Assembly: GCA_015057585.1 (NCBI GenBank)
Contig: SVEF01000001.1
Location: forward strand, 314,994-378,993
Direction of reading: 5' to 3'
DNA from: Lachnospiraceae bacterium
GTDB lineage: Bacteria > Bacillota > Clostridia > Lachnospirales > Lachnospiraceae
DNA length: 64,000 nt
This document shows positions 17,899 through 25,407 of this stretch, piece by piece (the stretch's first letter is position 1; every line of letters begins with the position of its first letter). The notes under the pieces were generated by a model. It had not been told where the DNA came from. It searched no databases and was given only the letters and a program-made list of their open reading frames with translations. The position numbers were made by a program, and so were the translations under genes.

Positions 17899-18360
17899 TT
17901 AACTATTAATTGAATTGATAATTTTTTCAAGTTCCTGCGCTGTTGTCTCATACGCTGATTTTTCGGATAAATATTTTCCGTTTTCCTGCTGAAAATCAAT
18001 AATCAAATCTATCATATAAGACCGTGTCGGAGTTTCTGAAATCTCGATTTTAAGCAGCAGCCATCCCATATTTTTCATCTGTTCGTCAATACAGTCTTTA
18101 AAATGGAGGCAGATATTTTCAAGTGTAGGGTTCAGAGTATCAAACGGTGGAATCTCATTGATATATTTATCCTGATAATCAGAAAGCATCTTTTCAATCG
18201 TATATTCTACATCATTAAACTGAACAAAACCATCTACTATTTTAATCATATCCATAGTAATTTCCCATGTATGTGGATGTTTTTGCCCAAGCTTATTATT
18301 GATATATATGGAATGACTGGCATTTAAATAAAATTTAAATTTGTATTCGCTGTATTTCAA
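17899..18360 (-). CDS. PTPS/QueD-like protein of the exosortase G locus
   Basis: A 153-residue relative of 6-pyruvoyl-tetrahydropterin synthase/QueD (matching in outline the XrtG-associated family TIGR03112). The three presumed zinc ligands are His16, His28 and His30 (ASHSI and KHPHTW). The NPTLENI segment (77-83) and ISETPTRSY with Glu109 are kept. The catalytic cysteine normally four residues before the HxH is missing (NKLGQKHPH), so it probably does not make a pterin or 7-deazaguanine precursor. No queC, queE or folE lies nearby. It is clearly related to the N-terminal domain of the protein at 25394-28336. A role in binding a small molecule or in assembly of the membrane complex is only a guess. 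Confidence 0.85.
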   Translation of the reverse strand: MKYSEYKFKFYLNASHSIYINNKLGQKHPHTWEITMDMIKIVDGFVQFNDVEYTIEKMLSDYQDKYINEIPPFDTLNPTLENICLHFKDCIDEQMKNMGWLLLKIEISETPTRSYMIDLIIDFQQENGKYLSEKSAYETTAQELEKIINSINS

Positions 18361-18386
18361 ATTACTTTCCCACCTTTACCAACCCA

Positions 18387-20999
18387 TTATGCTACATGTA
18401 ACAATTTACCTTCTGTGTTACGGATTTTTTTCTTTTTGTTTTCTAATATTATAATAAATATTCCAATAAATGTACAGAGAATTGTAACAAATAATCCAAG
18501 AATTAGTGCCAAATTTCGATACTCCAACACTATATGATGTGTCCCTGGTAATAATTCCACCGCCATAAACACATCAAAGACTTCTTTGTATTCTGTTTTT
18601 TCTCCATCTACATAAAGTGTCCAGTTTTTATCATATGGAATTGACAAAAACAACACTTCGTTTTCTGTTGCTGTTACTTCTGCTTCCAGATGCGTGTCTG
18701 TACTTTCATATAGATACCAACATTTTTGTTTTAATTGACCTATATGTTCTTTAAAGCATTCCAGGTCCAAATATACCAGAGACACAAACGTCATACCAAT
18801 GCTGTTATCTTCCGGAACCAATGTAATATCCACTGTCTGCCCCGGCAAAAATGTTCCTAAAGGCAGAATTCCGCTATTTTCTGTATCAAGCCAATTTGTT
18901 ATTGGTTCATCATTTACCAAAACAATTGCACTTCCCGCCCCATTAGAAGGAAGGTATAGATAGATTGGATTTTCGTTTTCAGCCATAAATCGATACTTGA
19001 TGTGGACATTTTTATCAGGTACCGTTTTGATCCATACTTTTTCATGTTCCACATATCTTAGCCCGGCTGTCTCTGTTTCAAACGGAATCGGCACTAAAAA
19101 TTCAATTTTTTTCCCTAATAATGCACTGTACATCCGGTTCTGATTTTCAAACACATCTTCCTGCCAGTCAATGGGATGTAAAGTTTCACTGCTTGCCACC
19201 ACTCCAAATTCCAGAGCATAAGGATTATAATAAGTATATACTGTCGCATCCCGATGGAATTCTTCAAAATACTTCTGCTCTTTACGGGACAAAAAATACT
19301 TCATACCTAGCAGACTGTCGGCTGCCAAAGTTGCACCCTTCCCGTATTTTGCCCAATAATTATAATACTGATTATATCCCATCCGTCCCATAAACTGGAT
19401 TACCGACTGTGTTTCTGCTGAACTGAAATGTGACAGTCCGCGATATGAAAACAACATTGCATCATTGTGTGAATAATGAAAATCCTGCTCTATTCGGTAA
19501 TACCCGCTATCATAACGTTCTATGTATGCAATCGAATCCTCTACTTCTGTAACATATCCTTGAATACTGGTATCTACATAGGGTCTGTCCCTCAGTACTA
19601 CAATTCCGTTCAAATATAGATTAAATAAAAACAGAACTCCAAAAACAGAAAAACACAATTGCATCCAATCCTGTTCCGTGCGTATTGCAAAAAACAAAAG
19701 CAAAAGTCCCGCTGTCATGATAATAATATCCGACAATATTACAAACGAATTCAAATAAGTATACTGCTTAAACAAAACAAAAATTTCAGCAAGCAATACA
19801 ATAATCCCGGTCAAAAGTACAGATTTTTTTGAAAATGTTCTTTTTTCTACAATAGTAGAAAATGCATTCCATGCAATTAGAATAACAAAAAATATAAAAA
19901 TAAAAGAATATCTATGGTTAAAATTGTTAGGCATAGCAAAACCGTGCCAAACGTTATCCAGCGGACGGATGCAAAAACTGATGCTAAAGAAAATCAATAA
20001 AAGGCCGTTAAGTATTTTTTCTTTTATTTTGATCTTTCCTAAAGTAAATGAAGTAATAAGTAAAAGAAATGTAAGTATTCCGCAAAACACAAATGGAATC
20101 CCCGTATGAAATTCAGTATTATTTCCTGCGCCCGTAAAAAATTTGGATAATAAATCAAACGGCGGATACAATAACATCCCTTCTGTCGGTATCTCTGCTT
20201 TGTTTGCCAGTTTCGTGCTGAATAATGCATAGATGGCCGGGAACAAAACAACCGCTGAAATTCCGCCAGCACAGACAGAAGCAACTGAAAATTTAAATAT
20301 ACTACCGATTCGATTTTCTTTTTTTTCAACAAGTATCAGACGATATCCAAAAAACAGAACCGCAAAAACACATGACATGAATCCTGTGTAATAACAAATA
20401 GCAATCGACCCGGCAAGTGAAAAAATGTATACCGCTGATTTCTTTCTTGCGATTAACCGGTCAATTCCCAATGCAATCACGGGTAAAAGAATGACTCCAT
20501 CCAACCACATAATATGTGTCTGAAACATAATCATATACCCGGATAACGCATACGCTGTCGAAAACAAAAGAGCATAGTACCGATAGGAGTTCCGTTCAGA
20601 TAAATACAAAAACATAGTAATTCCACATGCTGCAGTTTTCAGTACAACAATCAAAAATACAGCATAAGAAATTCGCTCAGGTGGAAAAAATAACAACACA
20701 ATATTAAACGGGCTCATCAGATAATATGTCAGAATCGGCATAAAATCGCCACCGAGTGTTTTTGAAAAACTATATAAGAAGCTTCCTCCATTTTCTAAAA
20801 GTTTTTTTAAATTAACCAGATAACTAACATATTGCCCGTTCAAATCCGAATGCATGACCGTTATTTTTTCATAGGGGTACACACCGTACCTCATATATAT
20901 GAACAACAAAAGAACAGCCGGAATCAATCCCGCCAGAATACACTTTATGATTGGTTGTTTTAATAAATCTTCCAGTGTCTCCATCTTTCGATGTGTCAT
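18387..20999 (-). CDS. YfhO-like multi-spanning membrane protein, probable glycosyltransferase
   Basis: 870 residues from the ATG at 20999, preferred over 21035 because GGAG lies 7 bases before it and the earlier start overlaps the previous gene. Starts with a cytoplasmic tail, then about 12-13 membrane segments with the YfhO-family hallmarks HSDLNGQY and SFSKTLGGDF plus SPFNI, followed by a large outer domain (about 480-830) and a last membrane segment with a basic tail. B. subtilis YfhO is linked to lipoteichoic acid glycosylation and the fold is GT-C like, using lipid-linked sugars. In this setting it may decorate the product of the locus on the outer face of the membrane. Substrate unknown. 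Confidence 0.85.
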   Translation of the reverse strand: MTHRKMETLEDLLKQPIIKCILAGLIPAVLLLFIYMRYGVYPYEKITVMHSDLNGQYVSYLVNLKKLLENGGSFLYSFSKTLGGDFMPILTYYLMSPFNIVLLFFPPERISYAVFLIVVLKTAACGITMFLYLSERNSYRYYALLFSTAYALSGYMIMFQTHIMWLDGVILLPVIALGIDRLIARKKSAVYIFSLAGSIAICYYTGFMSCVFAVLFFGYRLILVEKKENRIGSIFKFSVASVCAGGISAVVLFPAIYALFSTKLANKAEIPTEGMLLYPPFDLLSKFFTGAGNNTEFHTGIPFVFCGILTFLLLITSFTLGKIKIKEKILNGLLLIFFSISFCIRPLDNVWHGFAMPNNFNHRYSFIFIFFVILIAWNAFSTIVEKRTFSKKSVLLTGIIVLLAEIFVLFKQYTYLNSFVILSDIIIMTAGLLLLFFAIRTEQDWMQLCFSVFGVLFLFNLYLNGIVVLRDRPYVDTSIQGYVTEVEDSIAYIERYDSGYYRIEQDFHYSHNDAMLFSYRGLSHFSSAETQSVIQFMGRMGYNQYYNYWAKYGKGATLAADSLLGMKYFLSRKEQKYFEEFHRDATVYTYYNPYALEFGVVASSETLHPIDWQEDVFENQNRMYSALLGKKIEFLVPIPFETETAGLRYVEHEKVWIKTVPDKNVHIKYRFMAENENPIYLYLPSNGAGSAIVLVNDEPITNWLDTENSGILPLGTFLPGQTVDITLVPEDNSIGMTFVSLVYLDLECFKEHIGQLKQKCWYLYESTDTHLEAEVTATENEVLFLSIPYDKNWTLYVDGEKTEYKEVFDVFMAVELLPGTHHIVLEYRNLALILGLFVTILCTFIGIFIIILENKKKKIRNTEGKLLHVA

Positions 21000-21018
21000 A
21001 ATACGTCTCCAACTTCTG

Positions 21019-22221
21019 TTACTTAAGTATGCCATAATGCATCTGATATTCTCTGATTACCTGCTCCAATGTCTTGTAAAGATTATCACTGTTTTTCTGT
21101 ACTGCATAAACAGAATTAACAACCAGATGGTTTTCTTTAAATTTTTCCTGAAGAATATAGTTGAGCAATTGTATCTCTTCCGGAATGTTTTTATCATTAT
21201 CATAAACAGCAAGTAATACTAAATGTTCATTTTTTATATGAAATAAAAGTTCTTTCTGTCCAATAGAATTCCAGATATGTTTAAAAATTTCCGTAAGTTT
21301 TTCCTGATATCCCCGGTTTCCACGAAAGCCAAATACAACCACCATCATCTGTTTTTCCTGTTTTAATTGCAGTTCCGTTAATACATTATATAAAAAATCT
21401 TCTGTGTAAATACCGGTTTCCTCGTTCATAAACACTCCATGTTCCCCTGAACCGGTAACATGATAGACTTTTTGCCCAAACTGATCAATTATATAATTTT
21501 TACGTTCGATTTCCATATCATTTTCGCAAATAATACGATTTAGATTTGTGCAATAAAAACAAAAAAATACGATGGAAGCCGTGATAATACTACCAAGCAA
21601 CAGAAATACTACAATCATCAATATATTTTCCCGTCCAGCATTTGCAATATTTAATATAAAACTCTCAGAAATGCAATAAATACAAATATAGGATTTTCCT
21701 TCTATCTCAAATGTATGAACGAGACCAATATACTTCCCGCTGTTTTTAGAAATAGAAAAACGCACACTGCCTGCACTCTGTGTCTGAAGCATGACAGAAA
21801 ACGCCCAAAAACCTTCCCCGCCGTTTATTTCAAACTGGTCTAAAAGCTGTTCCAGGGTATAACCGTCACGATTTGCGGTCAATTGTTCATTTTGAAAAAA
21901 CAATAGTTCCTCTTCACTTGCAAAAATGTAAAACTTCTGATTTCCCTGTGCTAATGGAACCAGAATTTCAGACACTGCCATATATTCCGCTCCGGATATT
22001 GGTTGTCCGTTCTGCAGTTCATCCTGTATTATCCGGGCAATTTCCATAGAATGCTCTTTTACCAAAAAATCATTAAGTTCAGCATGTTCCATCACATATC
22101 GTTTTTCGTAGAAAAAAATACGAATCACTATTCCAAATACAATAGATATAACAACAAAAACAGCAAGCGCACTAATCACGTATATTTTTTTAGTTTTTGC
22201 CCTAAGACATTCATGATTCAT
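21019..22221 (-). CDS. membrane protein with degenerate GGDEF-like domain
   Basis: 400 residues: membrane segment (about 17-37), an outer sensor-like region (38-198), second membrane segment (200-225), a coiled linker and a C-terminal domain (about 262-395) laid out like GGDEF: NEETGIYTEDFL (267-276 region) in place of DxLTGLxNRRxF, a VVVFGFRG strand, and FHIKNEHLVLLAVY (327-340) where R-x-GGDEF would be. The signature and metal-binding residues are gone, so it is not expected to make cyclic di-GMP; it could bind it or merely relay a signal. It overlaps the glycosyltransferase gene by 11 bases, so it belongs to the exosortase operon. A regulatory subunit of the adjacent synthase is a fair guess. 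Confidence 0.75.
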   Translation of the reverse strand: MNHECLRAKTKKIYVISALAVFVVISIVFGIVIRIFFYEKRYVMEHAELNDFLVKEHSMEIARIIQDELQNGQPISGAEYMAVSEILVPLAQGNQKFYIFASEEELLFFQNEQLTANRDGYTLEQLLDQFEINGGEGFWAFSVMLQTQSAGSVRFSISKNSGKYIGLVHTFEIEGKSYICIYCISESFILNIANAGRENILMIVVFLLLGSIITASIVFFCFYCTNLNRIICENDMEIERKNYIIDQFGQKVYHVTGSGEHGVFMNEETGIYTEDFLYNVLTELQLKQEKQMMVVVFGFRGNRGYQEKLTEIFKHIWNSIGQKELLFHIKNEHLVLLAVYDNDKNIPEEIQLLNYILQEKFKENHLVVNSVYAVQKNSDNLYKTLEQVIREYQMHYGILK

Positions 22222-23584
22222 GATTCAACGCCTTTCTGATTTTTTCTATCATTCTGCCCGCTACGGCAAAATCTTTTCTTAATACAGAAAAAAATTGTTC
22301 TTTTTCTTCTGTCAGATTTGCCGTTTTCCAGGTACTGTCATTATTGATGCTGTTGATAATACCCGCAAAACGAATCCAGAAAATAATAAAATTATATGCC
22401 GGCATAAGCAGACAAATATACCATTTACTCCTGTAATACTCCCGAACTTCCTTATACGGCTGTAAATACGCCAAAATACTGAAAAAATACAAAATACCGG
22501 AGCCTACATACAGTAAATAGGTAATAGCAAGAGAACCGGCAACCAAAGATACCGGATAATTTACAAATAATAAACATAACAACGCAAAATACCAAATCAT
22601 ACGTGGGAATGCAAAGGTATGGTCAAACATCAAAAGGCGAATCATAAAATTTGAAAAAAAACCTTTTGCCATCTCAATTTTCTTATTTAAAAAGATATGA
22701 TATACTTCCAATTCTCCTCTCTGCCATCGTTGTCTTTGTGTATACATTTTATTAAAGTCATCAATAGGATCCACAAAAAACAATGCATTTTCACATAAAT
22801 GTATTTTCTGTTTTAAATATTTTCTCACCTGAAAAGTTACATGCGTATCCTCGCAGACCGTATCTGTATTATATAATTGTGTTTTTAATATCGTCGATTT
22901 ACGAAACGCTGAAAATGCACCGGATAACGTAAACACACTGTCTAATTCCGACTCATAGTTTCTTCCGGCCAAAAATGCTTGACAATACTCATAAAACTCA
23001 CATCGTCTGAATAATCGCATCAAAAGATTCGGAGTATCCTCTACAAGTCTTGGTTCAACAAGGATACTTCCGGTCATACAGTGTATATTGGTATTTTGTT
23101 CAAAACGTTTCACCATATTATAAAGTGCATCGGGATGTAATATCCCATCACTATCGATGTGAATGATGTATTTCCCTGTTGCATTAAACAACGCCATATT
23201 CAATGCTTTTGATTTTCCCTGCTTTGCATTCAGCCACTGCATAGATAAATCATATTCTTTCTGACATTCATTAAAAATCATAAAGCTTCCGTCTTTACTC
23301 TGATTATTAACCAGCATAATCTCTATCATCTGATTCGGATAATTCGAATCATTTACGGAAGCCAGACATGCCCGCAACGTTGTTTCAGAATTATATACCG
23401 GAATAATCAATGTAATCTGAGGAAAATGCTCCGGTACTTCTTCAATCTTTTTTCTTGATAAACGTTTTTTTACCAGAATAAACAAATTCCCAATTGCCGG
23501 AAGAATTTCCATTATTAGCGGAATAATAATCCATGCAAGCCAGAACACAATCGAACTGGATAAAGTTCTTAATATATCATTCAT
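22211..23584 (-). CDS. processive-type family 2 glycosyltransferase, exosortase G associated
   Basis: 457 residues. Short outer N-terminus and membrane segment (about 11-38), cytosolic GT2 catalytic domain, then membrane segments (about 305-400). Catalytic motifs are LIIPVYNSE (59-67), NNQS, DSD (144-146), an acidic CEDTHV (244-249) as the general base, and QRQRW (283-287), which is the Q-x-x-R-W motif of hyaluronan/cellulose-type polymerising enzymes. It fits the XrtG-linked family TIGR03111. It probably builds or exports a polysaccharide or adds sugars to a lipid carrier. Overlaps XrtG by 8 bases and the next gene by 11 bases, showing tight coupling. Confidence 0.9.
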   Translation of the reverse strand: MNDILRTLSSSIVFWLAWIIIPLIMEILPAIGNLFILVKKRLSRKKIEEVPEHFPQITLIIPVYNSETTLRACLASVNDSNYPNQMIEIMLVNNQSKDGSFMIFNECQKEYDLSMQWLNAKQGKSKALNMALFNATGKYIIHIDSDGILHPDALYNMVKRFEQNTNIHCMTGSILVEPRLVEDTPNLLMRLFRRCEFYEYCQAFLAGRNYESELDSVFTLSGAFSAFRKSTILKTQLYNTDTVCEDTHVTFQVRKYLKQKIHLCENALFFVDPIDDFNKMYTQRQRWQRGELEVYHIFLNKKIEMAKGFFSNFMIRLLMFDHTFAFPRMIWYFALLCLLFVNYPVSLVAGSLAITYLLYVGSGILYFFSILAYLQPYKEVREYYRSKWYICLLMPAYNFIIFWIRFAGIINSINNDSTWKTANLTEEKEQFFSVLRKDFAVAGRMIEKIRKALNHES

Positions 23585-24215
23585 ATTCTTCCGTTTCTCC
23601 CTCTCCGGTTGCTTCTTCTGTCTCTTTTTCCGTTACATATTTAAAACTTCCAATTTTTTGTCTGACAATCTGTGCTTTTGTAAATATATAAAAATAAAGA
23701 GAAATTGATAATACATAAAACACAATTCTTCCAAAAATTGCATGGGCAAAATAGAATACATTATTTCCAAAGAAATAAATCATTGTGCAAATCGAAAAAA
23801 TACGAATTACATTAAACAAAAAAATCGCAACAATACCGGCTACTGTTAATATCACCTTTTCAATAGCATCATACACATCGAAAAACCAGAGTAAAGAAAG
23901 GTATGCCATAATCTCAATAACACCAGAACACTCAAAATCGACAAAGAGAGAAACTGCAGCGGTTGATTTGGGAATAAAAAGGATACTATACTGCTGATAA
24001 GCATCAAACATTCCGGTTAATTCCCCAAGTTGGCCCACAACAACAGTAACCGCTTTAGTAAGCGGTTCTGTCATAAGCGGCTGGAGCCAGATCATTTGAA
24101 AAACAAATAGACCTACGCTTCCAAGTAAAAAGCGCCAAAAACTGAGTTTTGCGCGCTTTAATACCCATAATATGTAAATCCATACAATAAAAATTAATCC
24201 AACAAGAATGCTCAT
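23577..24215 (-). CDS. xrtG: exosortase family protein XrtG
   Basis: 212-residue integral membrane protein with about six membrane segments. The exosortase/archaeosortase catalytic triad is visible: Cys96 in FECSGV, Arg138 in FNVIRI and His158 in FAHAIFGR, each at the start or end of a membrane segment as in the family. It fits the Gram-positive group TIGR03110. Exosortases are thought to cut a C-terminal sorting signal (motif, membrane helix, basic tail) and join the protein to a surface acceptor. The probable target is the protein with such a tail encoded 13 bases upstream. The acidic tail (EEATGEGETEE) after residue 197 is cytosolic and not catalytic. Confidence 0.88.
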   Translation of the reverse strand: MSILVGLIFIVWIYILWVLKRAKLSFWRFLLGSVGLFVFQMIWLQPLMTEPLTKAVTVVVGQLGELTGMFDAYQQYSILFIPKSTAAVSLFVDFECSGVIEIMAYLSLLWFFDVYDAIEKVILTVAGIVAIFLFNVIRIFSICTMIYFFGNNVFYFAHAIFGRIVFYVLSISLYFYIFTKAQIVRQKIGSFKYVTEKETEEATGEGETEEYE

Positions 24216-24228
24216 ATCCTATCCCTTA

Positions 24229-25407
24229 CTATTTTACTGCTTTTTTTCTGCGTTTTATAGTGACAAATCCTATGCAGGAAACAGCGACACAAATGGAAAT
24301 GCCAATTAGTGGACCACTGCTTGAACCGGAATTCATCACAGAGCCTGTATTCGGGTCTGAAAATATAATCTCTCCAAACTCATCCATATTCACATTTAAG
24401 AGTTTTGAAAGTGTATCAAAGGAGATCGCTATCTCACATTCATCCGAGCGGTGATAGGAATGATTCTTATGACAAGCTTCATAATCATGTTTATACTCAC
24501 AACGTTCATCTACAATTGTCACATATGCACTGCAATTTTCTAAAAGAGTATTATTGTTATCTGCTGTATATAAGTACGCTTCAAAGATTCCCTCTCCCCA
24601 TCTGGCACCGTTAATTGGTTTACCGTCGGAATCACATAAATCAAAATACAATATCTGGCCATCTACTTCAATCGACATGCCTTTTCCTGAAATATGTTCT
24701 CCTCTTCCGTCTGCTTCTGTCTTAATATGAATATACACATATTCACCATCATTTACCATGGCAAGCTGTTTGTGCCATTTCGGGTCTTTGTTGTACTTGA
24801 TATATCCATTACGATCATTTTTTTTCTGGTCATTATTATAATAAGGATTATATTTCCCAGTATTTACAAAATCATGCGGAATTCCTTCCCAATCTTCATA
24901 ATAACCATCAATTACAATATTAAAATCGTTGGTATATTCCGGTTCCTCATACTCATGCTCTTGCATAGAATCCGGTGCAAACTCTGGCAAAAGAACGGAA
25001 TCAGATTCACCGTTTTTGTCAAAATCAAATGTCAAGTAATTCTCTCCCAATCCATGTGTAAGCGGAATTCTGATTTCTACAGAAACTCTCCCGTCTGATG
25101 TTTTTCCAACGGAATCCGGCATGTTGTAACGACTCCAGTCGATGGTTCCGTCGTGATCATGCATTCCCGGAAGATACGTATCCTTGTATTCATGAAACAT
25201 TGATTTTTGAATCAAATGAATATACAAATAATTTTCGTCATAAACAAGTGCGACACTTTCAAAGTATTCGCTCATGGAAGATATATCATAATGTTTCATC
25301 TCATCCCAGTTATAGTCTGCGTCGGCTTTTGCTCTCATACCGGTTGCCAAAAGTGCAACACTCAGAAATACCATAAGACCAAACAAATATTTTCTAAGAT
25401 GTTTCAT
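24229..25407 (-). CDS. secreted protein with Firmicu-CTERM-type sorting signal
   Basis: 392 residues. A signal peptide (1-29) ends near AKADAD. Two similar beta-sandwich modules follow, each with a line such as VALVYDENYLYIHL (52-65) and LAMVNDGEYVYIHI (215-228); the second is led by IDGYYEDWEGIP (166-177). These resemble DOMON/CBM9-like carbohydrate- or ligand-binding folds. The C-terminus is a three-part sorting signal: SGP (364-366), a hydrophobic helix (367-384) and a basic tail KRRKK (385-389), consistent with Firmicu-CTERM (TIGR04145). It is the only such tail in the window and is the likely XrtG substrate. It overlaps the preceding gene by 14 bases. Confidence 0.85.
   Translation of the reverse strand: MKHLRKYLFGLMVFLSVALLATGMRAKADADYNWDEMKHYDISSMSEYFESVALVYDENYLYIHLIQKSMFHEYKDTYLPGMHDHDGTIDWSRYNMPDSVGKTSDGRVSVEIRIPLTHGLGENYLTFDFDKNGESDSVLLPEFAPDSMQEHEYEEPEYTNDFNIVIDGYYEDWEGIPHDFVNTGKYNPYYNNDQKKNDRNGYIKYNKDPKWHKQLAMVNDGEYVYIHIKTEADGRGEHISGKGMSIEVDGQILYFDLCDSDGKPINGARWGEGIFEAYLYTADNNNTLLENCSAYVTIVDERCEYKHDYEACHKNHSYHRSDECEIAISFDTLSKLLNVNMDEFGEIIFSDPNTGSVMNSGSSSGPLIGISICVAVSCIGFVTIKRRKKAVK

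Noticed and set aside
17899..18360. QueD, 6-carboxytetrahydropterin synthase of queuosine synthesis
   Set aside because: The catalytic cysteine before H-x-H is absent, no queC/queE/folE genes are nearby, and the gene sits in an exosortase locus with a paralogous domain.
21019..22221. Active diguanylate cyclase
   Set aside because: The GGDEF signature and metal-binding residues are replaced, so only a receptor or structural role is kept as a possibility.
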